Part shown: one piece after another, positions 32,685-43,798 of the stretch
Layout of the letters: each line of letters begins with the position of its first letter
How positions within the stretch are numbered: the first letter of the stretch is position 1
Assembly: GCA_034359265.1 (NCBI GenBank)
Contig: CP136890.1
Coordinates: 39,592,501-39,656,500 of the forward strand
DNA from: Canna indica
Taxonomy: Eukaryota; Streptophyta; Magnoliopsida; Zingiberales; Cannaceae
Direction of reading: 5' to 3'
Length of the DNA: 64,000 bases
Notes under the pieces: model-generated
Told to the model about the DNA's origin: nothing
What the model saw: the letters and a program-made list of their open reading frames with translations, nothing else
The model's database searches: none
Program-made: the position numbers and the translations under genes

Positions 32685-35114
32685 TGCACGCCCCAACATA
32701 GGGTCGCGTGACCGGTCAGGGTCTATGTTCTACCCTGAACCCTACCACATACACTGACTGACAAGAAACCGAAAGCATGTAAATAAAAACAACGATGCAA
32801 CTTTTATTTAATTTTTAAAGAAGGTTCACAATTTTAAAAAGAGTTGCGAAACATCAACTACAAAAAAAAATAGCTCGAGTTAAAGTTGAATACATGTTTT
32901 CAAATAAATAACTCCTAGTGTATGTAAAGAAAATAATCCTAGACATCACGACTACAACTACTAGACGCTACTATGAGATCTACGCCACTGCCTGCCCTCC
33001 AGTTGCACCATGACTCAAAGCCTCACCTCACTGGTCGGGTTCTGCAAAAAAAGAGAAATAAACCGTGAGTCCACATGGGACTCAGTGAACGGTTCTTCCG
33101 AACCTCCACATAAATTCCCAATAATCACATTTATATAATGTCAGAAAAATATAAAGTTAGGGATCTAATCTAGTCTTGATATGACAACCGACCCCAAGAA
33201 CCGTCCTGTATAGACCATACAGTCATCTAACCAGCCATAACAGACCAGCTAAGCAGCATAGCACCCGGCCACTAGGGCCTGCTCATGAACTAATGGTTCG
33301 GCTCTAACCAGCCTTACCACACAATGACAGTAATATTTTGGTTACACGGCCTACATCACACATGAGTAAATCAGAGCAAACACCGGACCCTCAACTAGAA
33401 TGGTCTGCTAGTCTTCGGACACCTACCGGGTTAGGGATAGCTAGTCCCACCCAACTGGGGTCTAACACCTAGCGGGCCCGCTGGTGCAATCTCAAGACCC
33501 AAATCATTGGCCGAGTCAAGCATTAGTCATTCCGACTATCCATGCTTCTCGGTTGACCATCACAATCACATCACACAAACAAAGTGTCCTAAAGTTTCCT
33601 TATTTAAAATCCCGAGCATTCACCCGTGCTCAACCCTTTTTTTTCGGGCCTTACCATTCGCACACTATTGCTCATTGGTTGTTCCCTAGGTGTGAGACCT
33701 AGCTTGTCTACATTCGAGTTTCTCTCATTAACAAGCACCCTAAAGTTTCCTAATAGTCCTCTAGCGTCATATGCCACATTTCAAGTGTGAACTACATGTC
33801 ATAAGTGTCGAAATGTCTAGATACATACATGCCACAACCCATAAGTTATAAGGAAATTAACCTACATCTACTACCATGAATAACCGCATAATTGCAATAA
33901 TAAAATAATTAAATTATGCATTTAATCATTAAATTTCAGCATTGTAACATTTAATCTATCATGGTAGTTTCAATACTAGCATTAATAATTTGATGAAGGA
34001 ACTTCTACAAATCATATACCATACATAATCTTAGCCATATATGCGCATTCAAGAGGATATTACAAGTAAATGAGAAATTTGCATGATTCACATGCCATAC
34101 TAAGATCCTACCATGTATGCACCATCAAGAACATTTTCTTATAATGCTCTAATCTCGATCCATCACTACCAAGTTTCATATATCATGCGAATGATTTACA
34201 ACATAAAAGTATGACTTGGTACCCTACATGTAAGCATAAGACACATCAAAAGCTTTTCTCCCCCCAATGACCACTCAGTCGAGCCTTCCCAAGGCTGGTC
34301 ATACTCAACCGAGAGCAAGCAGGATAGGAGGATAAGGTCTCAGCCATGATTGTGAAGAATCGAGTCATCAATCGCGAGGAAAACTTAATCCGAGGGCTTC
34401 CGACCACTCTAGGAAATTGGGGGAAAATTCGGCATGACCTTCCCCCTTTCTCCTTCATGTGGCCGGCCGTAAACATCGAGAAAAATGATAAGAAATTCAT
34501 ACGAACAGTAAATACATTTCATCCAAACCAAATCTAGCTTGGAAGAACATCGGTGGATCGACGAAATCTCACGAGAAAATCGGAGAAAACCCCTAAAGCT
34601 TGGGTTGGCTACCCGCCTACCCTTCACAAGAAGGTTCATTCCACTCACCTTGATAAAGGAAGAAGAAAGGACGAGCGATGACGATCTTGAGAAGAAAGGA
34701 CAAGCGATGACGATCTTGATCTTTCCGACGGTGGCACGAATCCGGCACCGACTCCAAGGCTTCCCCTCCTCCCTCTCTCTTCTCTCGGGCTGCGTGCAAT
34801 TCCAAAAGTGAGCCGCATGGCCGGGGATGTGGGATTTTATTCCCTCATCTTCATTTGACCAATATGCCCCTCCTATTCACTTAGCCCCTACTCGACTCAA
34901 TCCGAGCCCTGATTAAATCCACATACACGATTTGAACTTGACTCATACTAAGGCATCTTATGTTTAAAAAGGAAGCAATGTTTAACTAATAAAATTTCAT
35001 AAAGCTTAAATTATACCTTCTACTCGCGGCGATTTCGCGACTCAACCCGACTAACTCCGATCCGGTGGACTGCACCAAAAATAAATTTTATATTAGGAAA
35101 CCTCGGGTTTTACA
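32685..35114 (-). mobile_element. Solo LTR of the gypsy element 1 subfamily
   Basis: 2430 bp in minus orientation. The plus-strand left end reads TGCACGCCCCAAC, the complement of the LTR end; the right end reads 'aggaaacctcggg...ttttaca', the complement of the TGTAATAACCGAGG start. Target duplication GATCC (32680-32684) and GATCG (35115-35119), 4 of 5. No internal sequence is present, so this is a recombination product of a full element. Removing it restores the LINE frame (VERI-DTRLAS). No gene in this stretch. Confidence 0.88.
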
Positions 35115-35150
35115 GATCGATACCCGCCTTGCTAGCTAGAAAGGGGGGAG
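35115..35150 (+). mobile_element. L1 LINE fragment, distal piece
   Basis: Continues the fragment at 32492-32684: after the duplicated GATC the codons read D-T-R-L-A-S, then TAG where L1 elements normally have tryptophan, then K-G. Too short to assign further. Confidence 0.6.
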
Positions 35151-36368
35151 GGGGGGGCTTGTGCTTAAAGCAACCCATGGGTTTCAGAGTAGAAGGGAAG
35201 AAAGACTTTTTATAGAAGTTGAACAAAAGTCTTTATGGCTTAAAACAAGCACCCAGACAGTGGTACAAGAAGTTTGAATAAGTTATGGAGAAGCAAGACT
35301 ACACAAAAACCAATTGAAATCACATGTCTAATTTCAAAAGTTCCCTAATGGTGATTTTGATATTCTTTGACTCTATGTTGATGACATGTTGATTGTTGGC
35401 AGGAATGTTTCTCGAATAGCCGAGCTGAAGAAATAGCTAAGCAAGTCATTTCCCATGAAGGACTTGGGGACAACAAAGCATATACTTGACATGCGGATCT
35501 TTAGAGATAAATGTGTGAATAAACTTTATTTATCACAAGAGAAGCACATTAAGAAGGTACTTCAAAGATTTTACATGGGTAAAAGGTAAAGTGGTGGGTT
35601 CTCCTATTACTTCTACTGTCAAAATGAGTAGAGAGCAGTGCCCTTCAGCGGATAAGGAGAAGGAGATATGCAAAATGTACCTTATAGCTCAGCAGTTGGC
35701 AGTTTGATGTACACAATGGTTTGTATGAGGCCAAACATAGCTCATGCAGTTGCTATGGTTAGTTGTTTTATTTCAAATCCAGGGAGAGAACACTGGAATG
35801 CAATCAAGTGGTTCATGAGGTATTTGCGAGGTAGTTCCTGTATCAGCCATTGCTTTGGAGCTACAAAACTTGTGTTAGTTGGCTACACTAATACGGAGAT
35901 GACTGCAGATGTTGATACTTGCAAGACTACTTTAGGTTAATTGATTAGCTTTGTAGGGGGAGCTGTGTTTTGGTAGTCGAGATTGCAGAAGTGCGTCGTA
36001 CTTTCCACCACCAAGGCAAAATTTATTACAACTACAAAAGCGTGAACGGAATTACTAATTCGGATGAAGAAATTTCTTCAAGAGATCGATTTTGCACAAG
36101 ACCTCTATATCCTCTTTTGTGATAGTTAAAGTATCATTCACTTTGCAAAGAACTCTACATTCCACGTGATGTCCAAACATATTGACGTGAGGTACCATTG
36201 GATTAAAGATGTATTAAACTCTAAGTTGTTGCAACTTGAGAAAATTCCTATTGAGCATAACTATTCTGAGATGTTGATAAAGGCACTACCAAAAGAGAAG
36301 ATTCTAGCATGTTTTCGCATTGTAGGGATTGCGATGAGTCCCTCCACATGGTTGAAAATAGGGAGATT
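35150..36368 (+). pseudogene. Ty1/copia pol remnant: reverse transcriptase end and RNase H
   Basis: Frames pieced together in order: LNKSLYGLKQAPRQWYKKFE, YVDDMLIVGRN (the YVDD catalytic loop, near 35375), SFPMKDLG, YLSQEKHIKKVL, then YSSAVGSLMYTMVCMRPNIA (35683 on) and HWNAIKWFMRYLRGS. RNase H follows with VGYTNTEM and LSTTKAKFI (usual D and E residues weakened). The end shows SKHIDVRYHWI and KALPKEKILACFRI, the C-terminal signature of copia pol. At least six stops or frameshifts. No integrase or gag upstream, since the LINE fragment and solo LTR abut at 35150. A purine stretch 'atagggagatt' precedes an LTR. Confidence 0.85.
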
Positions 36369-36980
36369 TATTGGGCCGGTTTCTCTCCTATGTGGAGAGT
36401 GGCCCAAAACCCGTGCGGTTCCAACTTTCAAATGGATGGTTATTGGGGTTAAGCCCATGAACCCTTTTTGGAAATCACCTTATAAGTTGAGGAGTACATA
36501 GGGCACTGAAAGTTGCTTTAGATGGGTGATTAGAGTGGTAATCACTGATCAGCAACAGCTGCACTAGAGAAGGGAAGAAAGAGGCAGAATAGAACAGTTC
36601 GTATCTGCTCTGTGCAGTTTTAGAGAAGAAGTCGACCTGAAGTCATTCACCATTGGATCGAGCTAAAATATTGAGGGAAGGTTATAAACTCATAGTTCTT
36701 CATTCTGAACTATAGAGAACGAAAAAGGAGACCTACAACCTACGTTTTCAGTCTCGTAATTGGCTTCTCTATTTTGATGAAATTTCTTCAACCCAAGTTT
36801 TTTAATATTTTGGATTAGTTGTGATTGCCAAAAACTTGTTTCTTGATGAATGTTGAGTTGAGTTGATTGGTGTCTCTAGTTTTGTAATGTCTCTAGTTGT
36901 CGATTACTAGAGAAGAACTCATTGTATTCCCATTATTGGTTGATAGTAGATCAACTCATGTTTTTTAATCTTTTGGACTA
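36369..36980 (+). repeat. Ty1/copia 3' LTR, degraded
   Basis: Begins TATTGGGCCGGTTTC, a G-to-A altered TGTTGGG start, directly after the purine tract that follows copia pol. The 3' boundary is unclear because the Tat-type LTR region starts near 36985. Two similar segments, about 36795-36820 and 36958-36983 ('ttttttaat.ttttgga.tagttg'), repeat inside it. Confidence 0.6.
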
Positions 36981-36984
36981 GTTG

Positions 36985-37420
36985 TTGAACTCGACTAGAA
37001 CTATTGTGCTCGATCGGATTAGACCCAGTGGCGCCCCAAAACCCGACTCGAGCCAGACTAAACGGCTCCGTCCGGGGGCTCCACCCTGCTATACATGGAC
37101 ATCCACGTCATTTCTTATGACGAGGGATACGCCATTACAAGCTCGCCATCTCCGAGATCAGCCTCTACCCATTCTGAGCAATATCCCCATGAGATCATCG
37201 GCCGGCGTCATCACCTCCACCTGCAATAATAAATACAAACATGACACGTCTCAACTAACCTAGGTTCCATATTCTATTACCTCCATCTTGGAGTCTCGCT
37301 AACTTGAGCATCGAAGTGTCTTTTGCAACCCCCCCTCGGCGTTGCATCTGACCAGGAGAGACACCGAGTCGGACCGGACTACACCTATACTCAGGCAGGA
37401 ACATTTGGTGCCCACCATGG
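36985..37420 (+). repeat. Tat-type gypsy LTR end and primer-binding site
   Basis: TTTGGTGCCCACCATGG at 37404-37420 resembles the 'TTGGCGCCCACCGTGGGG' PBS of Tat/Athila-type elements. The DNA just before it ends in AACA, an LTR-like end. The candidate LTR start is the TGTTGAACTCGAC near 36984; this is a guess. No opposite LTR is present in the window. Confidence 0.5.
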
Positions 37421-37895
37421 TACAAAGTAAAGCTTACCAACCCCACAATGTTTGGAACCTAGAGCCAAGCGACCGCCATCGCATGCCAATAGTAATGACC
37501 CGATGGCGACGATTGACCGTAACCTAGTGATGCTGAAACAACAAGGAGCGACGCTCCGGTACCAGCCCATCCTCCCCGTTAAAAGCCCCAACATTGGATA
37601 AATGATTTGAAAGCGAAGAACCAATGGCTAGCAGCCCAAGTCGAGATGGTGACATGATCCCAAGAACAACTCCCGACTGACCATGAACGTCGCCGCTCAG
37701 AGCACGAGGAAAGCAATCACTCAGCGAGGAGGAGTTCGGTTTCCATCCTTCTCTAGGACTTCCCTTCCTATTGACGCAAGACCTTTTGCCGAATGCATAA
37801 TGGCAGACTGCCTCCCATCGAAGAGTAAGTTGCGCATAATAGCAACCCATCTCCCGTCGAAGAGTAAGTTGCCAACCACTCTGACGCCCTATGAC

Positions 37896-38372
37896 TAGGG
37901 GTGAGCATTGGTCCGGTCGGGTCAAAACCCGACTTGACTCGAATAATCCAAACCCGAATAAATAGACTCCTACACCACCAGACCCTACCCGAATAAGATT
38001 TCGGGGCCCGACCAGAAAAACCCGAATAAAATCTGGCCCCGACTTGGTTAACCCGTAAAAAGGTGAAAAGTGTATTATAAATATAACTCCGTTAGGAATT
38101 GAACTTAGAATCTCTTAGATTTCATTTTAACCCTCTAACCACCAAGCCAGCATCAACATTTATAACTATAATATACATAAATATATATTTAACTTACATT
38201 TCGGGTCGGTCGAGTATATCAAGGTTTTCACCCGACCCGACCCGAATAAGGGGTTGAAATTTCTAAAATTCAAACTCGACCCGACTCGACTTACTCGAAT
38301 AACCCAATTTGAATTGAATTTTGGGTCATTTGTTTTAGTTATTCGGGTTGGTTCGGGTTTTACTCACCCTTA
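37896..38372. mobile_element. hAT-like MITE, 477 bp
   Basis: Terminal inverted repeats TAGGGGTGAGCA (left) and TACTCACCCTTA (right; complement TAAGGGTGAGTA), 10 of 12 matching. Eight-base flanks CCTATGAC (37888-37895) and CTTACGAT (38373-38380) differ only by three transitions. An 8-bp duplication is the hAT size. The interior repeats ACCCGA/TCGGGT-type words. Removing it restores the Tat gag motif PYDGTGDP. No open frame, so non-autonomous. Confidence 0.8.
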
Positions 38373-38841
38373 CTTACGATGGTACGGGAGACCCTACATT
38401 GCACCTGACGACGTTCAGAATCATGATGCTCTACAGGGAACAACTGACCCCACATTCTATAGAGCTTTTCCAACTTTCCTAGGAAAAACTGCTTTGTTGT
38501 GGTTTGCTTTCCTCCCACCGAGGTTCATTCATTCCTTCGAGGAACTCTCCTGCGTCTTCCTCAACTGGTTCACCATGGATCTACCACAAAATGGAGGACG
38601 TCGTCCATTATGTAAGGCAGGGGCAACATGAGTCCTTAAGGGATACTTTGCAAGCCATAGCGACCGAAATCCCCAACCTCGACCCTCGAGTCGAATTCTA
38701 CTCCATCACAGGCTAAAGCCCGAATACTTTGCTGACTAGATTGCCCTAATAGAGCCCAAGGATATGGCCGAGTTCCAGGAGAAAGCCGCTAGCTTCATAA
38801 AGATGGAAGAACCCCGAGAAGCTAAAAACGCCAACAAGGAG

Positions 38842-41800
38842 TGTTGGCCTAAGTTTTTCTATCTTGGTCTTAATCTCGGTTTTAATGATAACAAACATGG
38901 AACTAATGTTTCACGGAGAATTATTCTTAGGTTCCATATCGGTTAGCGCTCGACGTCCCTGATCAGAAAAATTAGAAAAATCAGACAAATCGGCAAGGAC
39001 GCTCGTCGTCGCTCGGATTTCATCGAGAATATAGAGTTTAGGTTTAGGGTATCTAGAATGTGTTGTAAATCCTCATGATGATACAAAGAAACCCAAAAAC
39101 CAAACCCGAACCTCAAAATATGAAAATCCAAAAAATTAGAAAATACCTTGAAATTCACTAAGCTTAGGGAGCTCCTTGGAGGGCTATATAACCAAGACAT
39201 TTTCTTGGCACCAAAAATGTCGGTAATTGTTCCTTAGGTAAAAACTAGATAACGAGATATTTTTAAAGATTTTTTGGAAGCCTTTAGCCTACCCATATTT
39301 GATTCGGGAGATTATAAATTTTTTTATTTTCAGAAATTTGTACTAGTCCCCAAAAGTTAGATTTTGATTATTAAGGATTTTGATTTTTTTAGATATTTTT
39401 ATTGAATCCAAATGGGGGTAATCCTTATATAACATTTGTTGGTGAAATGGACACACTAGAGGGGGGTGAATAGTGTGTTTACTAATCTTTTCGCTTAATT
39501 CCGATTTTAATCGTTTACTTGGTTACTTAGGCAATTTAACAAATCCAATAACAAGCGGAAGCAAAGTGAATATGCTAATTAAGCAAACACAAGTAGAAGC
39601 AATGCAAATACGGTGATTTATAGTAGTTTGGCCCCAATGCCTACTCCACTACCTAAGCACCCCCGCTTAGGATTTCCAAACTTAGCTTTACTAGATTAAT
39701 CTTGTTTCCCTTACAATGAGGACTTTGACCCGAAGAGTCTCACTCTCAACCTAAGGCACTTCCACATCCGAAAGTCTCCGCCTTCTTACCGAGGGCACTC
39801 TTCCACCTCAACCCTAAGGGACAACTCAACTAATCCTAGTAAACTATGTTTACACCGGTGGATTTAAGCCTCAAACACCTAGGCTACCGCCAACTCAACC
39901 AAATCTAGCTACCTAGGTTTACACAAGTTCAAATACAATGAAATAAACAATAAAATATACAATTAATGGAGCAAAAATACAACGACACAAATACTTAGCT
40001 CCAACATAATGAATCCTAGTTCCTCTTGATGCCTTGATGATGAATCAAATCAAGCTTGATGGCAAACTCAAGAAAAATAAGGTAGAAAGCTATAGGATTT
40101 CAACAAAGATGGCTCAATCAAAGCTTGTAGGTGTCAAAGGATGTCTCATGAAGCAATAGAGGGTCATAGGAAGGCTTAGAAGTCCTTTAAATAGGCAAAC
40201 CACCAAGTGGTGGTTGGGCACAACGGGTATAAATGACTATTTTTCAGGTCGTTATACCGTCGGTCGTTGGTCCGGTCGAATATCGATCGACCGACCAAGC
40301 TATCGCCCGAGCGACCGAAGGCTTTCTACCCGTTCTGGGCAATGTTCGGTTGACCAAAATGCCTTCTCCTTCGATCGGTCGACCAGTCGGTTGACTGAAC
40401 CTGGGCACGGTAGACTGCTTAGGCTGGTTTTTTCTACTTGTTTGCTCGTTTCTGGGTTCCGTCTTCGCAAAGTCTACTTATATAACATTTCTTAACTTTA
40501 AGTTAACTTTAAAACATAAATGTTATATAAGGATTACCCCCCATTTGGATTCAAAAAAATATCTAAAAAATCGAAATCCTTAAGAATCAAAATCTAGTTT
40601 TTGGGGTCTAGTACAAATTTTTGGAAAACAGAAATTTTCTAATCTCCCGGGTCAAATATGGATATGCTAAAGGCTTCCAAAAATTCTTTTAAAATATCTC
40701 GTTATCTAGTTTTTACCCAAGGAAAAATTACCCGCATTTTTTGTGTCAAAAAAGTGTCTAGGTCATATAAGTAGACTTAGCGAAGATGAAATCCAGAAAC
40801 GAACAAACAAGCAGAAAAAATAGCCAAACCAAACCTATTTTTCCAGGTTCGGTCGACCGGTCGGTCGACCGAATGCTGCCCATAAGTGGCAGAATGCATT
40901 AAGAAATACCCAGTTATTAACTTAAAGTTAAGAAATGTTATATAAGTATACTTAGCAAAGACGGAACCCAAAAATCAAACCTGCCCATAAAAATTCACAA
41001 TAATTTAGCACTGCCCAGATTCGGTCAAGAATTCAACCCTGCCTAGATTCGATCGACCAACTGGTCAACCGACAAAAAGTGAAAATGGACAGAAGGTATT
41101 TCAGTCGACCGATTGGTCGACCGAACGATGTCTAGAATGGGCAGAATGCCTTCGGTCGCTCGGTGATCGCTCGGTCGGTCGACCGATGATCGACCGACAA
41201 GTGATCGAGCATCGAAAACGGGCAGAAAAACGCCCGTTGATGAGCCCTCTTGTTTGGGGGGTTATAAATACCCACCCCAAACTCTCTTCCAAGCCTTCAA
41301 TGATGCTTCTAAGCCTAAGAGAGTCATTTTCTTGCATCCCTACAAGATTTCTTTGAGCCATCGTTGCAAGAAGCCTAGTTTTGTTCTCCACTCCTTGATT
41401 AAGCTTGCAAGCTTCACCGATTGATCATATTGAGGTATCAAGAGGACTAGCGAGTTTTCTTTGAAGCTAAGTATTTGTTGTATTATTTTCTTGCTCCATT
41501 GTTTGTGTATTTTGTGGTTTATTTTCATTGTTTATCATTTGTATAAACCTAGGTTGCTAGGTTTGATTGAGTTGGTGGTTGCCTTGGTGTTAAGGCTTAA
41601 ATCCACCACTGTAAACTTAGTTTTCTAGGATTAGTTGAGTTGTCCCTTAGGTTGAGGTGGGAGAGTTCTCTCGATAGGAAGGCGGGATACTTCCGGGTGT
41701 GGAAGTGCCTTCGGTTTGAGAGCGGAGACTTTCTGGTGTAAAGTCCTCTTTGTAAGGTTAACGATATAGTCTAGTAAATCTAGTTTGAAAATCTTAATCG

Positions 41801-42029
41801 GGGTGCTTGGATAGTGGAGTAGGCATTGTGGCCGAACTACTATAAATAATTGTGTTAGCATTGTTTACCTTGCGTTTCTTATTGCTTACCATTTATATCT
41901 TGCTTTCGCTTACTACTCAATTTGTGATTTCCCTAAGTAATCAAGTAAAATAATTAAAACCGGAATTAGGCAAGAAGATTTAGATAACACACTATTTACC
42001 CCCCCTCTAGTGTGGCCATGTCACCAATA
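38842..42029 (+). mobile_element. Solo LTR block of the copia-like family with an inverted LTR piece inside
   Basis: The outer LTR is in plus orientation: starts TGTTGGCCTAAG (38842) and ends CCAATA (42029), with duplication AGGAG (38837-38841) / GGGAG (42030-42034). At 39437 a second LTR of the same family enters in reverse (TGTTGGTGAAATGG, the complement of an LTR end) and reads back to about 40767, where it is truncated by some 330 bp and the plus-oriented LTR resumes at a shared ATATA. A further internal duplication of the 'tatataagta.acttagc.aag' region occurs near 40764 and 40933. Palindrome arrays lie at 40259-40408 (reverse) and 40848-41217 (plus); TATA at 41263-41269. No internal retrotransposon sequence and no gene. 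Confidence 0.75.
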
Positions 42030-42234
42030 GGGAGAATCTCAAAGCCGCTGTCAAAGATAAAAAAAATCATAAAAGGTGGATAGAAAAAGGGAAGACCGCA
42101 ACTGCCACGAGCAGAACAATGCCAGAGGGCCATGGTCGCCACCTCGCCCGAACGCCCGGTTTGAAAGGTACACTCCTTTCAATACTAGGAAGGAAACCAT
42201 CCTTCGTGGCATCTACCACCTGAAGCTTATCAGG

Positions 42235-42481
42235 TGTTGGCATAAGGTTTTCAACCTTGTTCTTAATCTCGGTTTTGATGATAACAAACATGGAACTAAT
42301 ATTTTCATGTAGAAATATTTTCAGGTTCCTTATCGGTTTACGCACGACGTTCGCGATCGAAAATATCAAAAAATCAGTGAATCGAAAGGACGTTGATCGA
42401 CGCGCTCAGATTCATTGGGAAGAATAGAGTTTAGGTTTAGGGTGTTTAGAATGATTGTATTAATCATTATAATGATGCATA
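42235..42481 (+). mobile_element. Copia-like element 2: first piece of 5' LTR
   Basis: TGTTGGCATAAGG... continues like the LTR at 748 until 42481, where repeat B begins. The rest of this LTR is at 60091-60536. About 1 kb of the middle of the LTR (matching roughly 985-2008 of the first element) is missing. Confidence 0.75.
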
Positions 42482-43798
42482 TGTTGGGATAGGAATCGAA
42501 AACACAGCGGAAAAAGCAATTTAAAAAATTCAAACTATCTTGAAAACAACGATCTACTTTAGCAATCTTTAAGGAATTCAACCGACGAGTAGATGGAGAA
42601 GATATACCTTATACCACGGATGGTATGGCTGCTCCTATCCTTGTTTCAAGATGCACATGCGGACGTCCTCCAACGTAAGTCCACACCAAGCGCCTCGCAA
42701 CAAAGGGGCAGCGAACACCGGAACTTATTGTGACTCAACGGAGAGGTAATCTCAACCCCGAAACACACCAAGGTGAAGCTGGCCCTTCCACCAAGAACCG
42801 AGCACCAAAAGGGAGGAAAAGGGGATGAGAAAACAATGAAACGAGAAGGTTGATGAAGGATTACCTCGTTGTCCTTCCTGGACTCCTCCAAGAATATGAA
42901 GTAGGCGGCACACTCAAGAAGAAAACACCTTCGATTGGGCTTCTTAAAATCGGGGATGGAGGATCTTCAAGGCCGGCAACCCATGGAGATGAAGAGGAGT
43001 TCTTGGGAGCCTTTCTCTTCAGGAAGCCTCTCACGAACTCAAACCTTCATCTTCTCCAAGATGAATAATAAATTTGCTTAACCCCCTTGAAGGAGGTTAG
43101 GCCACATATTTATAAGGGGCATAGGCAGCTATCAAGGTAGACCCGGCCCCTTTTAAAACTTCTCTCCGGAATTCAAAATTTCAGGGTTTGCCTCTAACGC
43201 AATGATTTATATTTAAAGAATTTATAATTAATTCGAAATTAATTAAATTCAAATAAATATAAACTTTAATTTATCTCCATAAATTAAGAGTCTATTAACA
43301 TGAATGATAATTATCTAAATAAACCAATCCCCTAATCAATATGAAAGAGGTTTATCTAAATAATTTGAATTCCTTTTAATTAAGAGAATTATGAATTATC
43401 CTCATAAATCATATATCTATTAATTTTATGATTTATCTCCATAAATAAAATTCCCATTAATTAGAATTTATCCCAATAAATTAATTCCTAATTAATTGGT
43501 TAGACTCATGGTTAGAGACTAAAATTTCTGTATATTTGATTCAAAATCAAATTATATTTAATTCATAATTAAATACAATCCCCGTCAAGTGGTTAATCAA
43601 ATATTTAATTCATAATTAAATTTAATCAACCACATAAAAGATTCTTATGTGCCAATCCCTACAATTAAAGGATTCCCTATAAATTAGGATTACCGAGGAA
43701 TTCCCTCATCGCGTATTCGTTCCTATAGGAAACGTCTTTCCTATTATGTCCGTAAACGAGATTCATGATAGAGTTGCAGCACATCCATGCTAGTAGAC
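42482..43798. repeat. Repeat B: unclassified LTR-retrotransposon-derived sequence, first part
   Basis: Starts TGTTGGGATAGGAATCG, an LTR-like terminus. From about 43309 it matches repeat A (14208 on). Interrupted by gypsy element 2 at 43799 and resumes at 59176. No protein-coding frame supported. Confidence 0.6.

Larger units (their letters stand above)
37500..42234 (+). pseudogene. Tat-type gypsy gag, split by a MITE and by LTR insertions
   Basis: Pieces in order: RPFAECIMAD (about 37781-37810), PYDGTGDPTLHL (restored across the MITE at 37896-38372), FYRAFPTFLGKTALLWFAFLPPRFIHSFEEL (38458 on, quoted here only as landmarks FPTFLGKTALLWF and SFEELS), RQGQHESLRDTL, EFQEKAASFIKMEE, then after the LTR block (42030 on) ENLKAAVKDKKNHKRW and RFERYTPFNTRKETIL. 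That order matches Retrotrans_gag plus the C-terminal 'YTPL..R..IL' region of Tat/Ogre gag. Several frameshifts are present, and a 39-bp-spaced partial duplication at 37812/37851. Pol is absent from the window. The element was the oldest host layer for the nested insertions here. Confidence 0.72.

Noticed and set aside
34246..34811. Several overlapping frames of 60-90 codons on both strands
   Set aside because: They lie within the solo gypsy LTR (32685-35114), in its GC-richer part, without domains.
37255..37925. Minus-strand frames of 63-133 codons
   Set aside because: They are antisense to the Tat-type LTR and gag, whose plus-strand motifs and PBS are recognisable.
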